Position numbers and translations under genes: made by a program. From assembly GCA_009192285.1 (NCBI GenBank), contig CM018604.1, positions 124,001 to 188,000 of the forward strand: a DNA stretch of 64,000 nt, written 5' to 3'. Positions within the stretch are counted from its first letter, which is position 1. The number at the start of each line of letters is the position of its first letter. Shown piece by piece: positions 48,001-58,828 of this stretch. This stretch comes from Morchella semilibera. Its lineage: Eukaryota; Ascomycota; Pezizomycetes; Pezizales; Morchellaceae. The notes beneath the pieces are model-generated. The model was given only the letters and a program-made list of their open reading frames with translations, did no database searches and was not told the DNA's origin.

Positions 48001-48193
48001 TTTCATCCTCAGACCGATGGACAAACAGAAAGGACCAATGCGATTATGGAACAGTACCTCCGAAGTTATGTATCATATCAACAGGATAACTGGGTGGATT
48101 TTTTACCTCTGGCTGAATTTGCTACCAATAATCACATCTCCGAAACTACTAATATGTCCCCCTTTCAGGCTAACTATGGGAGACACCCGAGGA
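45062..48193 (+). pseudogene. pol region of element 1 (protease to integrase core)
   Basis: Domains in order are: aspartic protease with LIDTGASG near 45170, reverse transcriptase with LCVDYRKLN near 46090 and YLDDILIY near 46390, RNase H with [11 protein letters not shown] near 46830, the integrase zinc-binding H-H-C-C region (ending CHTCRRSK near 47660), and the catalytic core ([11 protein letters not shown] near 47730, VSDRGTQF near 47920). The nested element interrupts the integrase at 48193, and the remainder resumes at 54366. A 137-bp module lies between protease and reverse transcriptase. Looks broken. Confidence 0.88.
45551..45687. mobile_element. 137-bp inverted-terminus module inside element 1 pol
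   Basis: Begins CATCAGCAAACT and ends AGTCTTGCTGATG, giving inverted ends of about 12 bp with mismatches. The interior is a series of GTCTCCTGAG-type palindromes. The same module, with about 95% identity by eye, is at 48731-48867 in the nested element. Flanks are CT on both sides here, consistent with a 2-bp target duplication, and the equivalent pol position of the related nested element lacks it. I interpret it as a small non-autonomous mobile element. Confidence 0.65.
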
Positions 48194-48643
48194 TATCACG
48201 GAACGATGCGGAAGACGAGGCGGAGGGCCAAGGTACACTACCGAGGCGGGACGAAGATATAGTACCCGAGGTGGGTCGAGGCGGAACTATGGGAGCGAGG
48301 CGAGACACGAAGTAGAACCCGCGAACCGAGTATATTCTAAAGGACTACAAACTTCCTGAAGATAGGAAGGTTGCGTAAAGAGGAAAAGAAAAGAACTATC
48401 TACAAGCAGAAACCAAACCCCTATATATACACCACATACCAACACGATGACTCATCCTCGTAACCCTGTACAGAACCCCATAGAATCTCCCAAGACCCGT
48501 AACCCCGAACCCGACCTTATCTCCTAATCCCGAAACCCTATTACCGAACCGAACCCCTGCTTCCGAAACCCCAAGAACCTGAAAGAATCCCTGACTAATC
48601 CCTCTTCCCGCAACACCGCTAAACCATGTTCCACGCCGTGATA
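48194..48643 (-). repeat. 3' LTR of element 2
   Basis: A 450-bp direct repeat of 53916-54365, with outer target duplication GAGGA. Its termini are TATCACGG and CCGTGATA. Confidence 0.9.
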
Positions 48644-48730
48644 GATATTAGGTCCCCTTCTGAGGCCTAAGTCCTCTTAGGCTTGTATGGATATCGTTCA
48701 TGAAAGTCTTTAACTAACTCAGGGGAGTTG

Positions 48731-48867
48731 CATCAGCAAGACTTCATTTGTCTCCTGATGTCTCCTGAACCTCAGGAGACTCAAAAAATATCCAGGAGTC
48801 TCAGGAGACTCTCAGGAGACCTGGGAGACTGTTGGGAGACTCCAATCACAAGTTGAGTTTGCTGATG
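48731..48867. mobile_element. 137-bp inverted-terminus module inside element 2
   Basis: Reverse-complement copy of 45551-45687 with the same length. It sits after the chromodomain coding end of element 2, a different position from the copy in element 1. The flanking dinucleotide TG occurs on both sides, consistent with a 2-bp target duplication. Confidence 0.65.
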
Positions 48868-51800
48868 TGTCCACATCGCCGTAGGGTTGCCATGATGGCT
48901 CGTCGTAACCGGTATATCGAACGAGGTACTCAAGTCTTCCACGTCGTTTTCGTGAATCCAAAAATAGCATCAACTTCCCACTCTTGTTCGCCTTCAATCT
49001 CGACGGGGGGTGGAGGTATTTGTAATTGACCTGGTACGGGATCGTTGATAGCAGGCGAGAGTAACGAAACATGAAACACTGGATGAACCTTCATCGACGA
49101 GGGCAGTGTAAGTTCATAGGCATAGGGGCTGACGACGCGAGAGATCGGGTAGGGTCCGACTTGCTTCCAGTCCAATTTTTTCGACGGTCTCTTTGTTAAC
49201 AAATTACTAGTAGACAGCCATACCTTGTCCCCGATCATATATCGTGGTGCCGGAGTACGACTTGCATTGGCCGATTCTTCCTGTATCCGTTGAGCTCTAA
49301 ACATCTCCGCCCGGAGGAAGTCAAACACTTCTGACATATCTCTTGCCATGGTGTTAGCCTGGTCCTCGTTGGTGGTAGTGCCGTGTCGTAAAGGACCGAA
49401 GTTCATACGAGGATGACGGCCATAATTGGCTTCAAAGGCGAGAGCTTGGTTGACTCAGAAACATGATTGTTGGTCGCGAACTCCGCCATGGGTAAATAAG
49501 TAGCCCAGTTGTCCTGTTGATAGTCCACATAGCTGCGAAGATATTGCTCCATAATAGCATTAATTCTTTCAGTCTGACCATCTGTCTGAGGATGAAACGC
49601 GGTGGAGTAACGAGGAGAGATTTCGAGGCGCTCGCATAGTGATTTCCAAAAATCTGAGGTAAATTGTGTACCGCGATCTGAGACTATCTTTTCCGGTAGG
49701 CCATGTAACTTCCAAACGTTCTCTAAATACATTCGGGCAACGTCCCGAGCTCCTGATTCTTCAGTGCATGGAATAAAATGTCTCATTTTGGTGAGCCTAT
49801 CAACGACGACGAGGATGGCATTATAATTATTGCTGAGAGGTAATCCTGTAACGAAGTCCATTGAAACGTCCGTCCATGGTGCTTTAGGAACTGAGAGAGG
49901 GCGAAGAACTCCTTGAGGGGCATTGCGATTTGCTTTGCTTCGGCGGCAGATGTGACAATTCATAACATAGCGGTCAGTATATTTCCGCATGTTCGGCCAA
50001 TAATATTCGCGACTAAGTAACTCTAGGGTCTTTGCTCTACCCGGGTGTCCTGCTGATGGTTTATCGTGATATTCCTGAAGAAGTCTAAGTTGTAACTCCT
50101 CGTATTCTGGTACGAAGAGTTTGCGTCGATAAAGAAGAAGTCCGTCTTCGTTTTCCGCGCATTCGGCGAGTGAAATTTGTTTCGATTGTTTCGTACCATC
50201 TTTTAGCATCGTGAGTACCTTGCTCGGAAAACTATCTTCTTGGTAAGCTTTTGTAAATAACTCCTGAACAGTGGACGCTCCTTCAGCGGGTTCATTTGCC
50301 AAAGAACCCGCCAACAAACTTAGCTTATTATCCAAATTTTTTCTCTTCAGCACGGTCTGATACTGATACGCGAGGCGTTCATCCCCCTCCTTAGGGAGAT
50401 CCCCTGATCGCCTGGTGAGTGCATCCGGCTTTCCTCCTTGTTTTCCTGGACGAAACTGAATAACGAAATCAAAGCGTGATAAAAATTCTGACCAGCGGGT
50501 TTGTCGACGATTTAGTAGCTTGGTTGACATAAAGTATTCAAGGTTCCTATGGTCTGTTAAGACCTTAATAGGATATGAGGCTGTTTCTAAAAAATAGCGC
50601 CATTCTTCAAATCCCCGAATTATTGCCAGTAGTTCTTTATCGTATATCTCATAATTACATTCTGCTGGTGTATGTTTTTGGAGAAAAAGGCGATTGGGTG
50701 CAGGATTCCTTCGTTATCCCTCTGTGACATGATGGCGGCCGAGACGTAGTCGGAGGCGTCTGTTTCCACAATAATTTCCCGGTCGGGGTCGAAATGTCTA
50801 AGAATAGGAGCGGTGGTAAAATGCGAGCTTGAGATCCTGAAACGCTTTTTCCGTCTTGTCTGTCCATTTGAATACCACTCCTGTCTTTGTTAGAGCGGTC
50901 AGGGGAGATACTACCCTTGAGTACGCATAGATAAATCGTCGATAGAAATTCGCGAACCCTAGGAATTCTTGTACATCTTTCAGGCAAGTAGGGGTTTCCC
51001 AATTCCTTATGGTAGCCACTTTGGACTCGTCCATCTTGATCCCTTCAGGTGTGAGAACAAAGCCGAGATACATAGTCTCTTTGACGTGCCATTCGCATTT
51101 CTCTGGTTTAAGATGAACTTGATTTTTATCGAGTATCCGAAGTACCTTGTCGACGTGTTCTTTATGTTCTTCAAGGGTGGCCGAGTATATAAGTATATCA
51201 TCAAGATATGCGGTTGCAAAGTGATCGAGATGAGGGCGAAGCATATCGTTGACCCAATGTTGGAATGCAGCGGGGGCGTTGGTTAACCCAAAGGGCATAA
51301 CGGTGTATTCAAAGTGTCCATACCGCGTCCTGAATGCTGTTTTCCACTCGTCTCCTTCCCTGATTCTCAACTGATGATATCCATTACGGAGATCTAGCTT
51401 GGTAAAGTACTTGGCGGAGGAAATACCCATAAACGTCTCTGGTGTTAGTGGAAGAGGATGTCGATTCTTCACCGTTACTGCGTTCAACTTTCTATAGTCA
51501 ACACAAAGTCGGAGGGAGCCATCAGCCTTTTTGACAAACAGTACCGGGGAGCCTGCGGAGAGGTGCTATGTCGAATCCGTCCATTGGATAAATACTCCGC
51601 TAGATAATCCCTGAGTGCCTGGAGTTCCAATCGGGTCATCCCGTACATGGGTCCGAACGGTACAGTTTTTCCTTCCTGTATGTCAATAGAAAGATGATAT
51701 TCGGTGCGATGAGGAGGAAGTTTGGAGGCGTTCGGTTCACTGAGAAGATGTAAATATTGGTGATGTTCGACGGGGACGAGTGCTCGGGGGTCCTTAGGCG

Positions 51801-52371
51801 TCTGGGCCAGGAGATCGTCGAGGGCTTTAAGCGTGGTGGAGTAGAGTTTCATTCCTTTTCTTTTCTTATTGATGAGTCTATGGAATGCGTAGGAGGTAAT
51901 AACGGAGATATTTGTTATTGGTTTAGCGGGAGGTTCGATAGAAATCCCTTTAGCAATGATCTTGGTATGAGTGAGGGAGCAATTCTTTATGCAACTTGAA
52001 GAATTAAATTGTATTTCGTTATCGGCGGGTAGTATCGTGGTTGCATGCCTGCGCATCCAAGGAAGGCCCATAACTATAGGGTAATGACCTAATTGAGTAA
52101 CGAAGAAGGGAGCGTCCTCTCTGTGGCCATTAATATCGAGACTGAGAATGACCTTATGGGTGACCTTTCCGGATTCAATAGGTCTACCGTCGATTACGTC
52201 TATGTGTCGGGGGAGGATAAGAGGAATGGTTTTAAGTTTATGGTGGCATACGAAGTCCTTATCTATGAACGCGTATCCTGAGGCGCCAGTATCAATGAGA
52301 GCATATGATGGAATAAAAGAATCTTTATTTTGAGAAATTGAACAAGTTACGACCAATTGATTCCCATCCAT
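48868..52371 (-). pseudogene. pol region of element 2
   Basis: Read on the minus strand: aspartic protease (ALIDTGASGYAFI near 52290), reverse transcriptase ([12 protein letters not shown] near 51480, [10 protein letters not shown] near 51200), RNase H (about 50770-50490), integrase zinc region (CHICRRSK near 49950), core ([11 protein letters not shown] near 49870, VSDRGTQF near 49680), and a C-terminal GPY/F-like region followed by a chromodomain (EYLVRYTGYDEPSWQP near 48900). Clearly homologous to element 1, but not the same lineage. Looks broken. Confidence 0.87.
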
Positions 52372-52445
52372 ATCCTTCTCCGAAACCGAAAACCCAGAAA
52401 CCGAAAGCTTAGAAAAGTCCTTTAACCGTCCCTGGAGTGAGCCAC

Positions 52446-53860
52446 TCAGTCCAGGGAAAAATCTTTTAACGCCTCATCGCCGGAGGCTTCTTCCTTCTCT
52501 TCTCCTTTAATATCTACCCTAGCTCCCCTCATCCTGGGGGCTGGGTTCCTGGGAGCCGGCGCCTGCGGGCATTCCCTAACGAGGTGTCCTACACCTCCAC
52601 AATAAAAACACCTATTCTCTACGCGACGGGCCTCTCTTTCCTGAGGGTCCGGGCGGCCACGACCAGTTGACAAATCCATAGGAACTACTCCCCCTGGTGT
52701 GTGGGACGGGTGAGCAGCAGGGGGGTTGGGACGAGCGGGAGCTTGATGACGGGGAGCAGGGGGAGGTGGGGCTGAGTACCGAGGTGCGGGGGCAGCAGGA
52801 GCCTGATAGCGGGTGCGGGACGAGTTTGGGGTGCGGGGGCCTGGTAGCGAGGGCGGTAGCGAGCAGTAATTATCTGCTGCTTGTTATCCAAGCGTTGGAG
52901 GATGGTGGCGAGTTCGATGACGGTGTCGGGGGTCTCTTCGTGGACCATGAGCTTGGTGAGTTCCTCGCTCAGACCTTCCATGAGAGCTTCCACATTGGCA
53001 GTCTCCCCCATTCCCGCTTCGGCGGCGTAGCGTTGGAACTCAGCGAAGTACTCCGAAAAGGGATGATTGAGTTGCCTAATTCTTCTGAGGGCGCGACGGG
53101 CAGTTCCTACCTGGTCTGGGTCGCCGAATGCTGTGTTTAGAATTTCAAAGAACCTCTCCATGGAGGGGAGGTTGATACCGGTGGTGGTGATGTAGGGCAT
53201 GAACTGGTCAGCGGCGGGGCCTTCCAGGCGAGAGATGGCGTACGTGAGTTGATTCTGTAAGGTGGGGTACCTATCGGCATTGCCCAAGAGCTTGAGTTGC
53301 AACATGTTTTTAAATTGAGGAAGTCCCTTCCTATTGCCGCGGTATTTCTCCGGGTCCGGGAGCTTCTCGGACCTTTCAGGTCTTGGTTCTTGGGTAAGGG
53401 CAATGCCTTCTAAGAGGCGGTTGCGACGTCGAAGAGGGGGTGGCGGAATAGGGTCTGCTACCGGAGGTGGAGGAGGAGGCGGGAGTGCAATTTGAGCGGC
53501 GAGTGCGGCTTCGGCGGATTGCGTTGCTTGGTTTGCGGTCCTTACTTGGGTTTGAAGGGTGGTGACCTGAGTTTCGAGAACTGTTATCTGTCCCTCCAGA
53601 TCCTGATTCTCCCTTCCCAACTTTGTAAGTTTCTTGGTCCATTCTTTTCTAGCCTCATCTCCATCCTCTATTTCTTCCTGCCAGTTTATTATGAGTTGCT
53701 TGACGGCTTGTTGGGCGCGGAACATTAGGTCGTGGATTTTCTTGGCTTCCTCACTGGCGTCTTCAGCGACGGTGGAGTTTGCATCTACGAATGTATCAAG
53801 ATCCCTTTGGAGGATCTCGTAGAGTCCTTCTGACTCTTCCATAGGGTCTGCGTGTGACAT
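52446..53860 (-). pseudogene. gag region of element 2
   Basis: Starts MSHADPMEESEG. A long coiled-coil-like Gln/Thr-rich segment (about residues 85-125) and a Pro-rich block precede the gag core (LLEGIALTQEPRPERSEKLPDPEKYRG, then LEGPAADQFM). The end carries a CCHC knuckle (CFYCGGVGHLVREC). Fossil. Confidence 0.85.
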
Positions 53861-53915
53861 GATAGGTTTATATCGATATATGTAGTGTAGGTTGGCGTTG
53901 GAGACGCAACCTTAG

Positions 53916-54365
53916 TATCACGGAACGATGCGGAAGACGAGGCGGAGGGCCAAGGTACACTACCGAGGCGGGACGAAGATATAGTACCCGAGGTGGGTCG
54001 AGGCGGAACTATGGAGCGAGGCGAGACACGAAGTAGAACCCGCGAACCGAGTATATTCTAAAGGACTACAAACTTCCTGAAGATAGGAAGGTTGCGTAAA
54101 GAGGAAAAGAAAAGAACTATCTACAAGCAGAAACCAAACCCCTATATATACACCACATACCAACACGATGACTCATCCTCGTAACCCTGTACAGAACCCC
54201 ATAGAATCTCCCCAAGACCCGTAACCCCGAACCCGACCTTATCTCCTAATCCCGAAACCCTATTACCGAACCGAACCCCTGCTTCCGAAACCCCAAGAAC
54301 CTGAAAGAATCCCTGACTAATCCCTCTTCCCGCAACACCGCTAAACCATGTTCCACGCCGTGATA
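53916..54365 (-). repeat. 5' LTR of element 2
   Basis: Direct repeat of 48194-48643; the target duplication GAGGA follows at 54366-54370. Confidence 0.9.
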
Positions 54366-54975
54366 GAGGATGACATTCGGACCTTTACAGCACGGACAGA
54401 CGGTAAACGAGGACCAGGCTAATGGGTTGGCACGGGAGATGTCACAGGTGTTTGATTTCCTGAAAAGTGAAATGTTCAGGGCGCAGAAGATACAGGAGGA
54501 GATGGCCAACTTACACCGGACTCCGGCACCTCGGTATGCGGTTGGCGATTTTGTCTGGCTCTCGACTCGAAATATTGAAACAAAACGACCTTCGAAAAAA
54601 CTTGACTGGAAACAAATTGGTCCCTACCCGGTCAAACGAATTGTGAGTCCTTATGCCTACGAGGTGAAGTTACCTGCCTCTATGAAAGTACATCCGGTAT
54701 TTCATGTTTCATTATTATCGCCGACAGTTGGAGATCCTGTTCCCGGACAAATTGTTGAACCACCTCCACCGGTGGAAGTTGAAGGAGAAACGGAATGGGA
54801 AGTAGCGGAGATATTGGATTCGCGGAAGAGAGGGCGAAGGGTGGAGTACTTGGTTAGATATGTTGGATATGAAGAACCATCCTGGCAACCTTCGGGTGAT
54901 TTGGAGCATAGTCCTGATATTAGGAAAGCATTCCACGACCAATATCCTTCGAAACCTCGGCCTATCAGGAGCTAG
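54366..54975 (+). pseudogene. Integrase C-terminus and chromodomain of element 1
   Basis: Resumes the element 1 integrase after the nested insertion. It shows a GPY/F-type segment (KLDWKQIGPYPVKRIVSPYA), MKVHPVFHVSLLSP, and a chromodomain (VEYLVRYVGYEEPSWQP). The chromodomain is known in this branch to steer integration toward modified chromatin. Confidence 0.88.
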
Positions 54976-54995
54976 GCCCTTGGAGGGACCTGATC

Positions 54996-55631
54996 TGTCC
55001 CGGCGTCTTGGCATTTGTCCCGACAGTCCGGTAGGCGATGTACGGTTGTGGTTGTTAGGGAAATGTTAAGCGAGAGCGGGGAGTGCGAGGTGGAGGCTGT
55101 CGTCATTAGGTTCTGGGAGGTTCGATGGCGTGATGGATTGGTAATGTAGAATAGCGGAGATGGTGGGGAGGATTACGGGGTGTGGTAGTAACAGGTTTCT
55201 ATGAGGTTCTATGAGCGGAGGTGTGAGTCATATTGGACTAGTGGGGGAGGGGTGTTAAATAGTCGAGCTAGATGTTTTTCTTAGTTCTTTCTTTCTTTTC
55301 TCTTTGTCTCGTCTTCCTGTTATCTCGGTACATAGGAATCTACTCCTATTTCTAAAAGCCATAGTCTCTCGTACCCAAGACTCGATCCTCTGACCAGAGG
55401 AAACCCACAGTATCCCCCATCGTTCTCGTTGAGGTCCCTTCGGTCCTCACTCTCCCTGCTCTGCGCTCTTGTGCCCTTGCTCTTGCCCTTTGTATACGCC
55501 GGTGCCTGTGCTTGTGCCTGCCTGGCGTTGTCCCTGTCTTCATCGGCCCCCTCGTCGAGTACACTGTGCTCCTCGAGTTCCTCTGCGTCATCATTGTCAT
55601 CTTCTTCTTTGCGTCGGGTTACTCCGTCACA
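54996..55631 (+). repeat. 3' LTR of element 1
   Basis: A 636-bp direct repeat of 43096-43730, followed by the target duplication CTATC at 55632-55636. Confidence 0.93.
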
Positions 55632-55636
55632 CTATC

Positions 55637-55862
55637 ATGCAGGCGGCAGGGGGCAGGTTGGCGGAACGGCAGCGTGGCGGTGAGGATGTCAGGGCAGCGG
55701 GACAGCAGGGGACGGCAGGGCAGCGGGGACAGCAGGACGGCAGGATGGCAGCAGGGCAGCAGGGCAGCAGGGCAGCAAGCTAAACCATTAACATCATCAT
55801 CATCACCATCATCATCATCATCGCCATCACTATCACCATCAGCTTCTCATCTTCACCATCAT
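55637..55862. repeat. GCAGGG-type and CAT/CAC low-complexity tract
   Basis: From 55637 to about 55783 there are many imperfect GGCAGCAGG/GACAGCAGG units, ending in three perfect GGGCAGCA units. From 55794 to 55862 a CATCATCAC trinucleotide tract follows. The frames through it are low-complexity and not genes. Confidence 0.8.
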
Positions 55863-56087
55863 AAATACCAACTATCAAGATCATTAGATAAACCGCAACC
55901 TGTTTTGCTCGAATTCATGTGCAAATACTTCTTGTAGTTATTGTGTTCCCCAACTCTGGCAAGCCCAATGATGGAAGAGATGATCTGAAGGTACTATTGA
56001 TATGGGCGGTGATGCATATAGTAGTTTTGTGATGATCGGGTGATGAAGCTGAAAAAGTTGGTGATGGCTCGGCATAACCCTGCCTAT

Positions 56088-56352
56088 ATATCGTCCTATC
56101 AAGATATATATCATCCTATCAGGATATATATATCCTCCCTTCAGGATATATATGTATCGCCCTTTCAGGATATATATATTGCCCAGTCAGGATATATATA
56201 TCCATATATATCCTGACAGGATGATATATAGGATACATATCCTGACAGGACGATATATAGGATACATATCCTAACAGGATGATACATATCCTGACAGGAC
56301 GATACATATCCTGACAGGACGATATATATCCTGACAGGACGATATATATCGG
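56088..56352. repeat. Inverted tandem array of a ~20-bp unit
   Basis: The left half has about five units of CCTATCAGGATATATAT type. The right half has about seven units in the opposite orientation (ATATATCCTGACAGG plus ACGAT). The switch is near 56205. The unit core CCTGACAGG is itself almost palindromic. No coding content. Confidence 0.75.
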
Positions 56353-57823
56353 TCTATATCCAGTGCGAAAGATAACTTCACCTTTTGAGCCCAAAACATG
56401 CAGAATTATCATTTCTTATCCCCGTACCCAGGATAGATTACCGTGTCACCATACAAATCGATGTACCCTAGGGAATCCGTTCTTAAAGCTCGTCAATTCT
56501 AAAAGATAATCGGGGGTCAAAATATTCTTGGCAAAAAAAAAATGGCAGAATGGTTCGAATCATTTGTCGTCACTCGGAGGTCTCAAAACGAATATTTCAA
56601 AAAAAAAATTGTTCAAAGAATCTCGAAATTTGAAAACAAGGCCTCAAGACGTAGCTAGTTCCGCCTCAGATTTGAGATATCTGGTCTCATGCCCATAATT
56701 AAGACCTGTCTATTTGGTTAATTTTCCTTTATGTCATGATATGATAATTCATGTCGTATTTGCCTGAGTTCCTGAAGCTATAAATTCTTGGGACTACTGG
56801 TACCCCTCCCTCCTCCGCTCTATCCTAATCACCGCCTGCTAATTATAAAGCTCTAGTCCCGTTTCTAATTTTGTTACTAGCACCGTTGTGACCTATAGCC
56901 ATCGACCTCAACTTAACCGTATCGTCATGATATATACATACTATAACTTCCACGCTCGGAATTTCTTCTACCCACAACGTACCATGAGAGGGACCACACT
57001 GTGCGGTTGGGATCGTATACGAGCAAATATCATGTAAATCAATTTTTGATGATCATTGGCCTTGATACATTAGCGCTCTAATTACACCCCCAAAAGATGT
57101 CTGAATCCTAACCTCAAGTAGTGTGATTAACGAGCCAGTCCGATTCGAGCAGGATGAAAAGCTTGGTCCGGCTTGTCACCACAGCTACCCAACTCGAATC
57201 CTTCCAAATTCTCTAGTCCAGCTCGAGCTGCCCGAGTCCATGGAAATGGTGCTAAAATCTCTCTATCCAAAGTTGATGCTCAGGGTTAGGATTGGAACCT
57301 TGCCACTCCCCCCCCTCTATGTTACCAAATCTTAGAGAATTAGTACCTGAAAAGGCTCGAGCCTCTTTAGGTCGAGCAGAGAAGTCTGCTTGAACGAACT
57401 CGGCTCGTGGGGGTAGCTTCTCGTAATTGCTCGAGCTTTAGGCTCGAGACGAGAACTCGAGTCAGCTGAAAAGCACCAATCTGATTCCTAAGCAACCGCG
57501 CATACTAATTAAACCTTAACCAACACCCCGAGCCAAGCCATCATGATCGCTACAATTTATGTCATGATATATGTGATCATTTTATACTAGCAGAAACGGT
57601 GACATAAATCATTCGGTAGGGCCTCTAAACGGCCAAGATACTAGGATCAGGTGAATATACCTATAAGTAGCTTAAATTTCAATGCTGTCTGATAATTATC
57701 AAAGAACTAAGTCACTCAGAGTTGGAGCCGGAGGATTAGCTTGTGGAGTTTGCCAAGCCCCGTGCGAATCAAGGTCTTGGCATGGTTTTTTAGGCCACAT
57801 ACAAAAGCCCTTCCAAGTACCGC

Positions 57824-57931
57824 AAAAGTCCGTTGGGTAAGACCAGTCCCTTTTTGCGTAAGCCACACCATTTTTCTATGGCTTATGCCGTGAACCCGTA
57901 GGAACAGACCGGTCTTATCCAACGGACTTTT
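57824..57931. mobile_element. Small inverted-repeat element (108 bp)
   Basis: The left arm begins AAAAGTCCGTTGGGTAAGAC. The right arm is its inverted copy, GTCTTATCCAACGGACTTTT. Arms are about 24-26 bp with two or three mismatches. A second inverted pair (GCGTAAGCCA / TGGCTTATGC) lies inside. Non-coding, MITE-like. Confidence 0.6.
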
Positions 57932-58332
57932 ACAAGGCCTAATGTTGATCGAAATTTGGCAGGGTAAATGTATGTAATTGTGTTTCACCCAGAGGATTTC
58001 CGGTGCGGAGGATATACTTTTGGAAAAACCCTAACCCATAGTGGCGTCATATTCACAGCAAAGCGGGATGTACCTCCAGGGCCCACGACTCCGCAAACCA
58101 CATCCAAACTACAACTGATTTTAGGAATCTAGGCCAATTCCTATTTATCAGAATTAACGATAAGAGGGTACTCCTTCTGGAGTAGATTCATCAAGCTTCT
58201 CACGCGGGGTTGCAGGGTACCCAAGAGTACCAGTAATGTACATGTAGGTACATACATGTACGTACGATACCTACAACCGCAATGAGCTGTTAAACCAGGT
58301 ATGGATGGATGTAACTGTGCAGAGATGGGCTT

Positions 58333-58400
58333 GTCTTCTCTCTCTCGGTCCTCTTGTCTCTCTCTCTCTCTCTCTCTCTCTCCCTCTCTCCCTCTCTCCC
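58333..58400. repeat. CT microsatellite
   Basis: An almost uninterrupted CT tract, passing into TCCCTCTC units. Confidence 0.85.
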
Positions 58401-58828
58401 AGGATCCGAGCACCTCCCTTCAGGCGGGCAACATGAACAACACGACAATAATAATAATTCAATGAGCTCAACCTAAGTGGATCAAGTTAATTGTTACATA
58501 CTGTATGCATGTTCAAGCAAGGGGTTTGATTGAGCCCCCCCCCCCCCATGTTTCTATCATATAACATAAAGTATATGTAATATGTAATCGAGGCTGAATG
58601 GACATCGAGTCTAGTGCACGTTTGCTAAAGATTTCTCCTCGATAAGAACAACTGCAACACACCTCAACCTTACCTTCTTTTCCATACCACCCATACCACC
58701 ATGATCTTGTAATCCTCCTCACACCAAAATAAAAATCAAAGCCACACATAGCAGTTAACAGTACCAGACCAGAATAATTCCAGAGACATACATAGAATCG
58801 TGCCTGCTCATAAAGAACGCCGCCCATC

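Larger units (their letters stand above)
48189..54370 (-). mobile_element. Ty3/Gypsy chromovirus (element 2), nested in element 1 on the opposite strand
   Basis: The LTRs are 48194-48643 and 53916-54365, 450 bp each, almost identical (about two single-base length differences). The flanking target duplication is GAGGA (48189-48193 and 54366-54370). The LTR ends are unusual: TATCACGG at one end and CCGTGATA at the other, instead of TG...CA. On the minus strand the internal order is gag, protease, reverse transcriptase, RNase H, integrase and chromodomain. It inserted into the integrase region of element 1, so it is the younger event. It looks broken, with about four or five breaks. Fossil. Confidence 0.92.
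43091..55636 (+). mobile_element. Ty3/Gypsy chromovirus (element 1), split by a nested insertion
   Basis: The LTRs are 43096-43730 and 54996-55631. They start TGTCCCGG and end CCGTCACA, and are flanked by the 5-bp target duplication CTATC (43091-43095 and 55632-55636). The two LTRs differ at only about three positions in 635, so the insertion is recent. Without the nested element and its duplicated target it would be about 6.36 kb. The internal order is gag, protease, reverse transcriptase, RNase H, integrase and a C-terminal chromodomain, which defines the chromovirus branch. It looks broken, with about three breaks in addition to the two insertions (the nested Gypsy and a 137-bp module). 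Treated as a fossil. Confidence 0.93.
56353..58828. other. Intergenic region with repeats, no gene seen
   Basis: It holds a CTCGAG-rich stretch (57343-57475, with related GCTCGAG units back to 57140), the small inverted-repeat element at 57824-57931, two TACATGTA sites (58239, 58253), a CT microsatellite and a 13-C run (58535-58547). Confidence 0.5.

Noticed and set aside
56088-56352. Possible CRISPR-like array
   Set aside because: The units are contiguous and imperfect with no unique spacers, orientation switches in the middle, and the DNA is fungal.
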